A stretch of DNA of 64,000 nucleotides from Oxytricha trifallax (GCA_000711775.1 ARYC01000277.1:116592-180591), one strand, 5' to 3'. Shown: positions 47,001 to 58,209, counted from the first letter of the stretch. Notes: generated by a model not told the origin, from the sequence alone. Numbers and translations: made by a program.

Positions 47001-48595
47001 AACTATTAGTTTTTCAATTATAGTTAAATTAACTGTCTTAATTATCAAAGGTAATCATAAATTATTAGTTAATTAGCGTATCTATCTAGCATTATTGTCT
47101 AAAGATTGGAGATAATGAATTATATATTATATAAAAATATTAAGAATTATGGTAAGGAAGATATAATTGATTAAAAGAAAATAATGATGGCTATTAATTA
47201 GTAAAAATTTATTCTAAATTTAGCTTTGTATAAAATAAGGATCTCATATTAATAAATTAACATGCCTTAAATAATGTATTAGTATTTGTTATAAATAATC
47301 GTAATTAAATTCATTTACTAAGTAATTTAGTAATGACTATAAAATCAAAATAGAAATACTTAGAGAGAATTTAATAAATTGGATTTTGCAATAGTTATTA
47401 ATAAAATGTAATTAATGATACTTTTAAATAATACTACACAATCAATATTTACAAGCGAACAATTTTGGATGGCTATAAAATAATACATTTCTTAAAAAGA
47501 AGTAACATCCTCGAAAGAAATAATTAATTAAAATGGTAAATTTATTTGTAAATTGTTAAAAAATAGAAGATAATAAACTCAAAAGAAATAGTATTTATAA
47601 AAGAATGATTTAATTGATAGATAATGAAAATTATTATTCTAAATAAATTTTAAGCGATTTAGTTATGATTTTTAATATTAATTACATTTTTAAATAACTG
47701 TCTGCTATATTTCCATTCCTAAACATTTTCTTAATATTTAGGAGTGTAATTTTACTTACCTTATCTTCGGTAATTTTTGATTCTCAGATTTTAACCATTT
47801 TTAGACAAAAAACTCACAATTATAGATTATTGTAACTTTTGGACTTATGAGCAAAGTATTCCATTAAATCATAGTCAAAATTGCTTTATTTTTGGGGAAC
47901 TCCTCGCTTTATTTTCATAAATAAATTTTAGTTGCTCAACTCCTCAATACTAAATTAATATTTAAATAATTCATAAATATCTAACATTATAATATACCTA
48001 AGCCTAAATTGTTATCAATGTAATATATGTTGGAAGTACATAGATAATAATAATATAAAAATTTTCATAAATTTCATCTATTAGTAGTAGCAGTAAATAT
48101 CTTTGATTAAAAATAAATAGCCTCATTGAACTGTTTATTTTTTGAATAAAATTCTTTATACCTCCTTTTGAGCTTAGTTTTTTATGTTTCAATGTGGACT
48201 CGTCATATAAATCATCGTCTTGAACAACAAATTCATAACAATAATTATAACTAACTCACATTTAAATCTCAATGGATATACGAGTATAAAATAAATGTCA
48301 AGGATCAAGTCTATTTACAAGTGACTAAATTTTTCTAACTCAAAGTAAAAAATTAATCATTATAGATGAATTTATTTGCGTCTGAGTCAATATCTTCTTA
48401 AGAAGTTAGCATAAAGATTTTTGACTTCATCCATTTTTTAATTTCGGGTTATATTCAGTAGTCTTCTCAAGTAATTTTATCACTATCTTCTTGATAGTGT
48501 GTTTGAAGTGGGTTTCTTTCTCTCCGCTATTGTATATCTTACTCGAGAATTAGAAATTTAATTTTATAATTAAATATTGTCATTATAGAGCTTTT
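44050..48595. other. Long AT-rich stretch, no gene seen
   Basis: About 4.5 kb of A/T-dominated sequence with only short chance frames. I found no convincing coding block, large inverted repeat or tandem array. Confidence 0.5.
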
Positions 48596-48915
48596 TGTAT
48601 ACAGAGCACTTTTTATTTTAACTCATCAGGATAGAATTTATTTCTCTCTATCTCTTTGACTTCTATGGCTCATGTTATGCTTCTCCTATGAATTTTATGA
48701 ATTCCACTTACTATCCCCTTACTATATCCTCACCCTGCATTCTGCAATTGAGAAGGAATCAAGCATTCTTCTTTCCTAGAGAATATTTTGTTCTAACCTT
48801 CCAATACTTAAGGAGTTGTTTTACATTTTTAGTATGCTCTTGGAGTATTACCCTTAACAATGTTTATATCTTTATAATTTCTCCTCGCCTATGCTGATGG
48901 AAATTTGAGGATTAT

Positions 48916-48975
48916 GAGCAATATAAAGGATTTAGTAAAGAGCAATATAAAGGATTTAGTAATGAGCAATCCTAG
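48916..48975 (+). repeat. 24-bp tandem repeat, 2.4 copies
   Basis: GAGCAATATAAAGGATTTAG units start at 48916, 48940 and 48964 (period 24, so frame-preserving). On the minus strand they encode repeated ILYIA-type sequence within gene F's downstream part. Confidence 0.7.
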
Positions 48976-49365
48976 GATTCCCTAAAACGAAGTTAGGAAT
49001 TTAGGCCACTTCCTCAATGTTGGTTTAGTCTATAATATATTTTTTTGGATATGTGGTTGAGTTGCTGATTATTTTTGCTCTTCTACTCAGCCTAAGTTAG
49101 TGGTTATTTCACTACTTCTTCTTCATCTTCTAACATATTGATTTCTAGAAGTAGGTAAAGTGAGTGGTAGTTTTAAAGCTATTTTAGAATAGAGGATTAG
49201 CTGCTAGATCATTTAGGTAGTTTAACCCCACCTATTAAATAGATTTATGTGTACAACTTCTTTGATAAGATTCTGATGGGTTGGGGTTAGACATGTTAGA
49301 AGGTCGGTTTGGTACCAATCTGTGAAGTGTCTTTTTGTAAAAGGAATAAAAAGGTTCGGGTATTG

Positions 49366-49562
49366 ACGTCCTCCAGTCACAGATGACGTCCTCCGGTCAC
49401 AGATGACGTCAGGAGGTCACAGGTGACGTCAGGAAGTCACAAGGTGACGTCAGGAGGTCACAGGTGACGTCAGGAGTTCACAGGTGACGTCCTCCGGTCA
49501 CAGGTGACGTCTCCAGTCACAGATGACGTCCTCCGGTCACAGATGACGTCAGAAAGTCACAG
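49366..49562 (+). repeat. TGACGTC minisatellite array, left arm of element II
   Basis: About ten units of 19-20 bp, each with TGACGTC and GTCACAG. Two unit types alternate in blocks (CTCCGGTCACAG and AGGAGGTCACAG). Confidence 0.85.
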
Positions 49563-49629
49563 TATTATAAATAAGGAAATTTATTTGTAATAAACGTTCA
49601 AAGCACTCAATTTTTTACGGGAGGGTCTT

Positions 49630-50016
49630 ATGACTGCAACAACTAGCATTTCGAGATCACAAGTGGTGGAACTTCTTGTTCACAACCATAGCAAAATAAA
49701 TAATAACATGGGTCAAGTGGCGGAAACCCCTTTACATATTTGGAGACAAAGCCTCCGAAAAGACAATTATGATAGATAATTTGTTTTTATTTAGTTGTAT
49801 GAAACCTTGTAAACCCACTTAAATTTGAACTATTCTTACCTGAAGAAGCAATATTCGATAGATAAGTATGGCTAGTTTGGTTAATTGAAGAGCATGTAAA
49901 GATGTAAAAAATTTATAGATGAAAAAAAAACAAGAAATACCATAAAAAGACTAGTTAGCTAATTTTTCGCATAAATTAGTATTGTACATACCTAAGACTG
50001 GTAATCAAATTTTTGA
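49630..50016 (+). CDS. 128-aa ORF carried by inverted-array element II, unknown function
   Basis: An ATG at 49630 starts MTATTSISRSQVVELLVHNH. The frame stays open for 128 codons to TGA at 50014-50016, with nine TAA/TAG codons read as Gln. Middle: GQVAETPLHIWRQSLRKDNY, then FVFIQLYETLQTHLNLNYSY and a basic stretch (MQRCKKFIDEKKTRNTIKRL), ending SIVHTQDWQSNF. The mix of Arg/Lys, aromatic and Gln residues and the single frame suggest a real protein, perhaps DNA-binding, but no motif is diagnostic. A minus-strand stretch to its right (about 50470-50330) reads YFYELFRQCPWCGTKRVDPL with a CxxC and two TGA codons, and may be a second, broken gene. Neither is a recognisable transposase. Confidence 0.5.
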
Positions 50017-50527
50017 ATAAATGCAAGAATAATGTCTTGAATGTTCAAAATATTAATGCAAACATTATAGGATGATGATTCATATAAATCCAATTAAAGG
50101 AGTTTTGCCTTACTTGAATATTGGGTCAAGAATGTCCATGTAATGATGAACAGCTACACAGACATAATAAAAGATTTTAGTCGAAAATTGTAGCAAAATA
50201 ATCTAATAAAAATAAGAATTAATCAAGCTTAAAAATACATACTCAATGTATTTTTATATAAAAAAATTTATAATTAATTAGTAACGATGAAGTTTTTAAG
50301 ATTACATTTAATATACAATCCGAAATTTTTTTATCAAATGAATTGCATCTGAGCCTTGTCAGGGTGCCAACTTCTTGAACTCAGCAATTATTTGTTTTAC
50401 TTTGGTTGTTCAAACGAGGGGATCCACTCTTTTTGTCCCGCACCAAGGACACTGCCGGAAAAGTTCATAGAAATATCTTTTATAGTGCTTCCCAAATATA
50501 TCACATTAAAATTTCAATATTTATTAT

Positions 50528-50706
50528 AATGTGACCTCCTGACGTCATCTGTGACCTCCTGACGTCACCTGTGACCTCCTGACGTCATCTGTGACTGGAT
50601 GACGTCAGTGTGACTTCCCGACGTCACCTGTGACCTCCTGACGTCAGTGTGACTTCCTGACGTCACCTGTGACCTCCTGACGTCATCTGTGACTGGAGGA
50701 CGTCAA
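50528..50706 (-). repeat. TGACGTC minisatellite array, right arm of element II (inverted)
   Basis: About nine inverted units (CTGTGACCTCCTGACGTCA) with the same two types. The block order does not mirror the left arm exactly. Confidence 0.85.
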
Positions 50707-51079
50707 TACCCAAAGGTTCATGTCTGAGCTTATTGAATAGGAGCTATCCAGGATTTCAGAAAAGGAGTAGTTAAATTGTAGCGCTGCTTTCTAAGATTAG
50801 TCACAAATTTGTGTTATCTCTAGGAGGAGTTATTGAGTATTGCTGATAATTTATATTGTGCCAGCCTGTTGGTAGCTAGACTCCTTACCAAAGTAGATTT
50901 ACTAGGATTTGAAACTTATTAAGTAAGTGCCTTGTTTTAGAATGAATGATCTTTCTTTTTTTCCAGGCCTATTGTCAATCCCTAACATTTAGAGCTTACA
51001 GTAGATAATCAAATTGGATCTAAGAGGTATCAGCACATCTTGTCGATCTTAGAATATCTTAGATAGGGGGGGGTGGAAA

Positions 51080-52135
51080 AATGTTCTTGGTTCAGTTGCA
51101 TTGTAATCGAGTAGGGTGGAAATTCTGAATAAGTACTGTTTATTCCGTTTTAATTTCATTATTAATTCATCATAATAATCAAATTCTTTATATTATTATT
51201 TTAAAAATTTATCAATATAGAACAACTCCTTATTTATTAAAGGTTTTAGTATGTTTGATGCGATAATATCTTTTGAAAACAAGTTTAATTAGTTTGTTTG
51301 CCTTAAGTAATTGATAATTGGAAATTATAAAAATTATATATATATATAAACAAACTTTAAAAGTATCCCAATATTTAATATAATCAGTTATAATAACAAA
51401 ATAACTTAAAGATTTAACTCGATAAAGAGGAAATGAATGTGGAAAATAAATCGATAAGAATTGCTTACAAATAGGAAATTGTTCTAATAAATCATAATAA
51501 AATAGTTAGAAAATATTTAACTGATTCTATAAGATGTTTGATTAGAGTTAAATCTTTAAGCTTTTTAAATTATATAAAAGAATGATCATCAAACAAAAGA
51601 ATAAATCAAACTTTTATAGCAAATTTATATAATATTTAAAGATAAAATTAGTTTATAGAGGTTCAAAATAAACTATATTGCCAAGAAATAAAAATATTGG
51701 GTTAAAAATATATTTGAAATGTATAAAATGGTATCTTATAAGGCTTATGAATAGTAAAAGAAGTAAAAGGAAATTAAAGGAAGAGTCAAACTATAAAAAT
51801 TTGTATTTATTTACTGAAAATTAAAGAATGGTCATAGCAGTACAAATAAATTCAGATAGGATATAACTGAAAGTGATAATATTCCCTTAAATAAAAGAAA
51901 ACAAATGATTTAGCTTCTAGATGATTAGATTTCTATGATGAAGAGAAGTTTTCATGAAAATAATAGAAAATGTTATGCTAATTTTCAATGCTAACATTTA
52001 AAATTAATAAAATTATCTGTAGAATTATACTCCGATCCATATAGAATTCAATAAAATTATCAATAATAGTAGGGAAACTTAATAAGTTCGAAAATTATTT
52101 CAATAAAAATTAACAAGAGGAAGAAATTCATTCAG
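51080..52135. other. AT-rich spacer
   Basis: Includes a GGGGGGGGTGG run near 51066-51076. No gene seen. Confidence 0.45.
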
Positions 52136-52140
52136 GGAAT

Positions 52141-52225
52141 CAAAACCCCAAAACCCCTTAGTGAGGTTTATAAGTGCTTTGATTTGTAGGGTATAGTTGG
52201 GGTCTTATTGGGGTTAGTAGAGAAA
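52141..52225 (+). repeat. TBE left terminal inverted repeat
   Basis: 85 bp identical in inverted orientation to 56164-56248, with the outermost 17 bases of C4A4 type. Sequences diverge directly after AGAGAAA. Confidence 0.92.
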
Positions 52226-52493
52226 CACAGGTTTTATGCGAATTTAATGAATATTTAATGAGTATTAGAGGACTTAATTCAAACAAATTTAATCTGCTTG
52301 TCTTTGTTGTATCTCATGAATCTTGCTCTCTATAGTGGCTCAAGTATGTCATCTAAGGATTATCTAGGATATGAAGGAGCTATCACGATTATCATCTCTA
52401 CTATGCTTTTTATTTCTTCGCAGACATCTTTTTACTTTATATGCTTCTAAGCTAAGCTAATTGATTGTTTTTCATGCTTTGTACCAAAGTAAG

Positions 52494-53721
52494 TCATACA
52501 TTCCATGTCACTTTCTAAAATTATGCTGCTACTGCCCAAACATCCCATTAAACAGAACCATTAGTCCACTTCTCTCTTATTGGGAAGTAACCTAGAGTAC
52601 CAAGTACCTGTGCTAAAGTGACAATCTCCTATCTTAAAGCTCTATTAAAATCGATAACCACTACTTCTAAAGGACAGAGATTTAGCATAACGTTTTCAGG
52701 CTTCAAATCTCTATAAACATATCCAAGTTCATGCAACTCCTTAACACCCTGAATCATATCTGAGAGTATATCGTTTAAATCATCAGGGTATCTATTGTGA
52801 TATAGGTAGTCTCTCAGAGTCATCTCAAATTTCTTTAGCCTTAATGCGATGAAACCAAAACTTAAAATAACACCATTTAGCTTAAGCAAATTCTTGCAGT
52901 CTTTTCTTTAGGCCTCTCTAAGGACCATGTATTCATTCGCAAACTCGTTCTAATACTGTTGGTTCTTAATAAGATAACTGAATGGATACACCTTGTATGC
53001 ATACTCATCAACTACTATGAGCTTTGCTTTTGCAGGCACGTTTATATTCAAGTAGTTTTCAATACAAGTGCTGAGATCAACTGCATTTAATGCAGCTATA
53101 TTCAAAGCCTTCCCTTAGAAGCATGCTAAAATTGTATTACCTGCTGGCTGGTTCATCGATTCATATCGCTTCTGTCTCTCGAGTCTCTCTTGCTGCTCTC
53201 TTTATGACTCAAGAGTATTAGATTTTCTTTAGCTGGCACTAGTTTTAGTCTCTTAATCTTCAATCAAGAACTCACTGAGGTGATGCTTTTGCATATGCCT
53301 TTTAACTTAGCTGAGTGAGTATATGATTTCATGCATGACGTACACTAATACCTACCATCAACCTTTTCATGCTAGAAATAGATCTTGGCTTTGCCAGAAT
53401 GTACCTCTTTAAGGTGTCTCTTCAAGCTTTGTTCAGTTGAGAAATGATTCTAGCAGTCTTCACATTAATATGTTTTTATCTTTTCGATTGGTTGCTCTTC
53501 TTTTAGCTCCTCAACATAATCAATTTAAGTTTAAACCCCTATCTCTGCACTCTCCCTCTGGTTTAATACTTCTATGATAAAACCTCTGCTTCAAATTCAA
53601 GAGCTCCTAGCTCTACCTCCCTCTCAACATAAATGATTTCAGGCTTTTTAGTGCAGCCAAAGTTGAGCATTAATTGACCTGCTCCTAAAAGTGCCGCTCT
53701 ACGATTTAAGTTGACCGCCAT
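52494..53721 (-). pseudogene. TBE zinc finger-kinase protein (57-kDa type), frameshifted
   Basis: ATG at 53721 (MAVNLNRRAALLGAGQLMLN). A frame change near 53580 leads to C2H2 finger one, YQCEDCQNHFSTEQSLKRHL with HLKEVH, and finger two, YQCTSCMKSYTHSAKLKG; a one-base shift inside the latter (near 53295) separates it from its His pair (HMQKHH). A Gln/Arg-rich linker (REQQERLERQKRYESMNQ) precedes the kinase domain: KKFEMTLRDYLYHNRYPDDL, ELGYVYRDLKPENVMLN (catalytic loop, about 52690-52740), VVVIDFNRALR (Asn for Gly in the metal-binding DFG), GTLGYFPIREKW and WDVWAVAA. It ends TGA 52494-52496. The glycine-rich loop is not evident, so activity is uncertain. Finger plus kinase is the known composition of TBE 57-kDa proteins. 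Confidence 0.8.
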
Positions 53722-53989
53722 GTTTAAATTCAAATTTAAATTTCTATTATAAAGATCTTAAAACCTCTATAGCTATATCTGGACTATATAGGAGCTGCAA
53801 CAGCATAAATGATGGTTTGATCTAAGCTCTAAGACTTCATATTTATACTCAGTTTATAAGTATAATTTTCATAATTTTACTCTAAATAATTTTGATTCTG
53901 GTACCAACTCAGATAAAGTTCAGGTTGGTACTGGTACCAATTAAGTTTTAAACCAGATTGGAACTTTTCCATTTAAACCTCACTGGATT

Positions 53990-54300
53990 AAAACTAGGTA
54001 CTAATTAAGTTTTGGTACTATTAAATTGGTACCAATAAAACTTAAACGAATTAAGTACCGGTACTAATTAAATTAAAAAAAATTAGTACTAATTTAATGG
54101 AACTAAATAGATAAAAATGGAGCTCCATCTCTGAAGTTTGTTACAGCTTCTGCAAACTTTCTCCACGTATCTTTACAGGGTTGACCTCCTATAAGATGCC
54201 CATATTTAATAGTAAGTTTTTTAACAATAGGATCCAGAAGTCTATAAATTATAATTTGAAATTCATTAATAGGAAGAGGAACAAAGATGGAATCACTCAA
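53990..54300 (-). other. Antisense ORF in the TBE intergenic region
   Basis: From 54300 the minus strand reads MSDSIFVPLPINEFQIIIYR, then GGQPCKDTWRKFAEAVTNFR, and stays open to a TGA near 53990 with TAA/TAG as Gln. It overlaps the start of the 22-kDa gene on the other strand. The decayed TBE at 5143-6355 preserves the block KWRKF...F in the corresponding place. It may be an upstream exon of the zinc finger-kinase gene or a fourth small TBE gene; conservation could also merely reflect shared DNA. Confidence 0.35.
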
Positions 54301-54825
54301 TGATCAAATGAAAAGAGTCGAGGCTCAAGAAATGATCTCAAGATTCAGAAGTAAGGAAGATCTCTATCGATATTTAACTTTACATGGTAAGATAACTTGA
54401 CGACTATTGACATCTTAAACAGTTGGATTATTCCTTCCGACGATGGAAGGTACCAAAATCTCATTTCTAAGAGCGATACTCTGTGATGAGAAGAAAGCCT
54501 TCAAAAACACTGAAATTAAGTTGATAGAAATACCAAACTACCCTGAGATTTCAGTCACTAATCTTTATGAGGATGCCATGTAAGATGAGGAAGTGGTAGT
54601 TTACCTTCCTACCAAGAAACATCTCTCTAATAAAGTACCAGAGAGGAACTTTTTCTTTGGTGTTCTTGGTACAATAAAGAGGAGTATCTCAGAGAAATAA
54701 TTGAAGAAGCACATAAGAAACGATATTCTATCTCTCCTGAAGACTAGAAAAAGCAAGGCATTCTCATAAGCTCAGCTTGGCTAGAGGAACTTAAGAAGCA
54801 TCCTTATCTTTCAAGTAAGCTTTGA
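54287..54825 (+). pseudogene. TBE 22-kDa-type protein with one intron, frameshifted
   Basis: ATG at 54287 (MESLNDQMKRVEAQEMISRF). A GTAAG...ACAG intron of 36 nt at 54387-54422 joins RYLTLH to VGLFLPTMEGTKISFLRAIL in frame. KLIEIPNYPEISVTNLYEDA and VPERNFFFGVLGTI follow. A frame change near 54667 then gives YNKEEYLREIIEEAHKKRYS and ILISSAWLEELKKHPYLSSK to TGA 54823-54825. The length of about 168 residues suits a 20-22-kDa protein. NFFFGxLGT is shared with the relic at 11554-11600, which shows the frame used. Its molecular role is unknown to me. Confidence 0.75.
54387..54422 (+). other. 36-nt intron in the TBE 22-kDa gene
   Basis: GTAAGATAAC...CTTAAACAG with an in-frame TGA inside; removal keeps the frame open. 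Standard GT-AG borders. Confidence 0.65.
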
Positions 54826-55081
54826 GATATAACTTTGCAGGAAAATCTGGCACTGGTATATATCTTATGAAAGAGCATGCAAAGGTTCACAGAGAAAGAA
54901 AGTCGTAGACAATTTATGAGGTGAGCAAGAGGCTCTATAAAGATGTCTAAAAACCAGATGAAATGAACATAGATGCAGGAGCTGGCACTAAGAGAAGAAA
55001 TATGGGCCTTAGCAAGCCATAAGAAGAGGAGAAGGAAGGAAGCCAAACCCCTTTATGGGTTAGTTTAATATGTGAACTTAT

Positions 55082-56109
55082 TCATTCATTTAAATCTAAA
55101 ACTTATTTATAAACATTCATTCGTCCCTCTCTCGCACAGACTGTTGTCTTATCTACGCTCACTCTCTTACAGCTGCTTTGAATTAAGTCTACTGTATCGA
55201 TGGGCAAGTCATGCATAAGATGATACAGCAGCAGCTTCTTGTAGTATGTCTTGATTTAACTCCAGTAGAATTCAATTCCATTAAATTAAGGGCTATAAGG
55301 AACGTTGTATACAGTAGTTATGTTTAGCTCTTCATAAGCTTTCTTAGACTCCTTAGTCTTATGAACTGAGAGGTTATCAACAAACAGGATGATCTCTTGG
55401 TTACTATACTTCTCTCTGAGCTTATGTAGGAACTCTATATACTACTCTCGCTTAATAGAGCGAGGGTGAATAACACAACTCTCTAAGCCTGAATCTTCAC
55501 CTACACCAGCTAAAATTGCATGGGTGACTACCTTCACTTTTTAATCATAGACTTCTATATTATCATACTTCTTATACCAAGACTTATTAATAAAGGTGTT
55601 GAAGGTAAAACACAGCTTCATCAGCATGTATGAACTTGATGTTATTAGTAATAGCTCTCTGCATTTAATCATATATATAGTTTAAATTATTACTATAAAA
55701 TGTTACTGTAAAATCAATCACTCTCTTCACTCTGTTGACAGTCTTGAAAGTAAAACCATTTCTTCTATAAATATTGGCTATAGTTTAAGGAGAGATACGC
55801 ATGTCAGGAAACTTGCGATGAAACATCACAGCTCGCTAGTCTAGTGGAAAGTGTGCCCAATACTTTAAAGCCTTCGAATCACAGAGGTAGTCAATATGGT
55901 GCTGTGAGAACTTTTATTTTCTTGCAGGATGCTTTCAAGTGCCTGAATTATAATGCTAAACAGCCAACAAGCAATGATACCTAACTGTTGAGGCACTCTT
56001 GCGCAGGAGCTTTGCTATAGCAGCATAATTATTACTGGATTGACTTAGTCTATATTAATACTTGTACCATACCTAAGCTAAAGCAGTAAATCTAAATATT
56101 ACTCATCAT
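55082..56109 (-). pseudogene. TBE DDE transposase (42-kDa type), frameshifted
   Basis: The N-terminal helix-turn-helix part reads NNYAAIAKLLRKSASTVRYH and FHRKFPDMRISPQTIANIYR, then NRVKRVIDFTV. The catalytic core has IKFIHADEAVF (first Asp), a one-base frame change near 55605, TFINKSWYKKYDNIEVYDQK, THAILAGVGEDSGLESCVIH, EIILFVDNLSVHKTKESKKA (second Asp, DN) and NVPYSPQFNGIEFYWSQIKT (Glu). This is the Tc1/mariner (IS630-like) DDE arrangement known for TBE transposases. It ends TGA 55082-55084. The start is unclear: ATGs at 56109 and 56106 lie in a different frame from the main reading, implying another shift near 56080. TBE transposases cut DNA during germline genome elimination in related ciliates. 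Confidence 0.85.
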
Positions 56110-56163
56110 AAATAGACCCTAAATTTCGCTAATTTCTATTTCTCATTTTGCAATTTGACCTAA

Positions 56164-56248
56164 TTTCTCTACTAACCCCAATAAGACCCCAACTATACCC
56201 TACAAATCAAAGCACTTATAAACCTCACTAAGGGGTTTTGGGGTTTTG
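56164..56248 (-). repeat. TBE right terminal inverted repeat
   Basis: Exact inverted copy of 52141-52225, followed by AAT as target duplication. Confidence 0.92.
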
Positions 56249-56254
56249 AATATG

Positions 56255-57720
56255 GAATAAAAATCACATTAATAAAGTAAAAAATGTTGGCTTTTGCCAC
56301 ATTTTTTGTCAATTCTTTATAATTGTTGATAACAGCTTATGGAAACAAAGATTAATTTTGATAATATACTCAACAATAATTTTACTCAATTTCACATTAT
56401 AATAGCTTTTGCCAAGTTTTATAATAACTCTAAACTTTAAAAATGAGTTTGCTTAAAATTATATATTACTTCTCCGCTGTTCTTTCTCCGAGACAAGCTT
56501 CTGGTACAAACATTTGAGTAGAGTAAACATTTGAAATAACTAAACAACGATACATAAAATGCTAGTTCGGGTGTAGATATTTATGATAATGTAAACTGTT
56601 GTGGTTTCAAAGATTGACATGCAAAGTTATGGCATTCAAGAGATTATTTAATAATAAAAGGAATCAAAAATAAAATATTTGGTTTTTGATTATTGCTGAT
56701 GTAAATCTAAATAAATGTAATTTATTGTTAAATATCAGTATGCTAAATAAAATATATTGATACTGTGATTTGGATCTTAATTTTTATCTATTTAATCGGA
56801 TATAAATTCTAATGTATTTTTCGTTGTAGAATGAAAGCTATAAATAAAAATAAAAATATATTATTAGAATTAGACACTCAATTTTGCTATGGCAAGTTTC
56901 TAAAATTGACAAACCCTTAATTATCTCAATTTTATTGTTATAGAAAAAGAGAATACAATAGAAAATATGTTAAACCTAAAAATATAAATAATTGTGAAGC
57001 TCAGTAATACCTCAAAGTAGTATTCAAAGTATTTTAGCACTTTTATATGATAGAGAAGACTTTTAATTTTATGTATTTCATATTTAAAAGATTGAATTAC
57101 TTTACTACAAAGAATACTGTTAACATTAATAAAAAATAACATGACTAAAGAAGGGTTTAAAATAATCAACTACCATTCTTAAAGAATATATATGATTATG
57201 AAATTTTAACATTAATTTTTTTTATCTTTCAACCATTTATATTTATATCCTTGAGATGTAATTAACGAATCAGATATTTTTGTTTGGTAATTGATAAATT
57301 TAATATTAAACATTGGAAATATCTCTATATCAAAATATATTAATTAAATTTAATTTTTGAACTTAAATTAAGTTCTATTTATAATTTGATATCTTAACTT
57401 TAATATTTCTTGAAATGCTTTATTTAGTATTAATCTAAAAAATGTTAGTTATAAAATTACAATTCAATAAAAATAAAAAAACTTAAAACCCATTGATAAG
57501 TATTGAGGGAATAGAAAAAGTAATAATGACATTAAAAGAGAGAGCAGCTAATAATTAATAAAAAGGGCGTTAAATAGTGTGAATTGGTGAGAAAGAAGAA
57601 TGTTAAAATCTTTGCAATATACATATATTGTTTGAAATAATGATTGTTTGTAATTAATAATTTATTATTCTTTAATTATGGTAAATCTCTCAGCGTATGT
57701 AAATAGTGAGTACAAATAGA
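56255..57720. other. AT-rich spacer
   Basis: No gene or structural repeat seen. Confidence 0.45.
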
Positions 57721-57723
57721 ATC

Positions 57724-58209
57724 AGTATTGAGCTGAATGATAAGAGATTAGGCATGCTCTTTCTAGTATAGCAGATGCTGGTGTTACTTGGATATGCTGC
57801 TATGGATGAGGATTTCTTGGTAGTAGGCTCCAAGCAGGCAACAGTGAATGGGAAGAAACATCTTAGACATATTTATTATTACTATAATATCGTTACAAGA
57901 AGCAACATCGCATGCATATAATTAAATTGCATAAAAGAAAATGTTTGGCCAACAATAAAGTGAATGCCTCTCTTTAAGCGTTACAAGTACTTTTTATTGC
58001 ATTGTGAAAGAAATGTGAATGATTTAACAAAGTCATTTGAACTTAGACTGTAAGCAAAGACGCAGTAATATACAGATTAGCAATGATAAAATCTAGACAT
58101 TTTTGAAATTGCCTATATATTGAGCAACTTTTACTCTCCTCACATCTAATAGAGTGAAGTCATGTAAGAACTCTTAGGCACACGAGTTGATGAGGATTCT
58201 TTTGGTTGA
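57724..58209 (+). pseudogene. Coding remnant G with in-frame TGA codons
   Basis: One plus-strand frame reads SIELNDKRLGMLFLVQQMLV, LLGYAAMDEDFLVVGSKQAT, NVWPTIK, TGA, MPLFKRYKYFLLHCERNVND, QQYTDQQ, TGA, QNLDIFEIAYILSNFYSPHI and ends VDEDSFG, TGA (58207-58209). About 160 codons stay in one frame with only two interruptions, both TGA. This looks like a slowly decaying gene without indels. No family recognised. Remnant H lies downstream on the same strand. Confidence 0.4.

Larger units (their letters stand above)
49358..50711. mobile_element. Inverted-array element II (GGGTATTGACGTC ends, 8-bp duplication)
   Basis: The ends GGGTATTGACGTCCTCC (49358) and GGACGTCAATACCC (ending 50711) are inverted copies and match the ends of element I (GGGTGTTGACGTC). 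AAAGGTTC lies directly outside both ends (49350-49357 and 50712-50719). Arrays of about 20-bp units (GTCCTCCGGTCACAGATGAC and GTCAGGAGGTCACAGGTGAC types) fill 49366-49562 and, inverted, 50528-50706. Inside the arrays a shorter inverted match continues (GTCACAGTATTATAAATA against the inverted ATTTATTATAATGTGAC). The ~960-bp interior holds a 128-codon ORF. Target duplication size and terminal repeats point to a DNA transposon. Confidence 0.8.
48600..51070 (-). pseudogene. Gene F: unknown protein, split by inverted-array element II
   Basis: From about 51070 the minus strand is open without TGA: VLIPLRSNLIIYCKLQMLGI, DNRPGKKERSFILKQGTYLI, SYQQAGTIQIISNTQQLLLE, up to SISSDMNL at the right edge of the insertion (50712). 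With the insertion and one copy of AAAGGTTC removed, the same frame continues at 49349 with FIPFTKRHFTDWYQTDLLTC and LTPTHQNLIKEVVHINLFNR to a TGA near 49130. Beyond it, other frames remain coding-like: ATG near 49138, MLEDEEEVVKQPLTQAEQKS, and later KNVKQLLKYWKVRTKYSLGK to about 48600. The uninterrupted part is about 190 codons. No family recognised. The restored frame is strong evidence that this was a functional gene at the time of insertion. Confidence 0.55.
52141..56248. mobile_element. Complete TBE-type transposon, 4108 bp
   Basis: Inverted terminal repeats of 85 bp (52141-52225 and 56164-56248) match perfectly and begin CAAAACCCCAAAACCCC, the 17-bp C4A4 telomere-like sequence known from Oxytricha TBE1. 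AAT flanks both ends (52138-52140, 56249-56251), fitting the family's ANT target rule. Gene order: zinc finger-kinase (-), 22-kDa-type (+), transposase (-). TBEs are germline-limited and removed during macronuclear development, a process their transposase is known to assist. The ends are intact but each gene appears to carry at least one frameshift, so this copy may be mobilisable only in trans. Confidence 0.93.

Noticed and set aside
52141..52160. C4A4 repeats as a true telomere
   Set aside because: Only 17 bases, followed by transposon sequence, matched in inverted form at 56232-56248 and flanked by AAT duplications.
54804..55046. 80-aa minus-strand frame
   Set aside because: Lies over the end of the 22-kDa gene and spacer of the TBE; no conservation with the other TBE copies.
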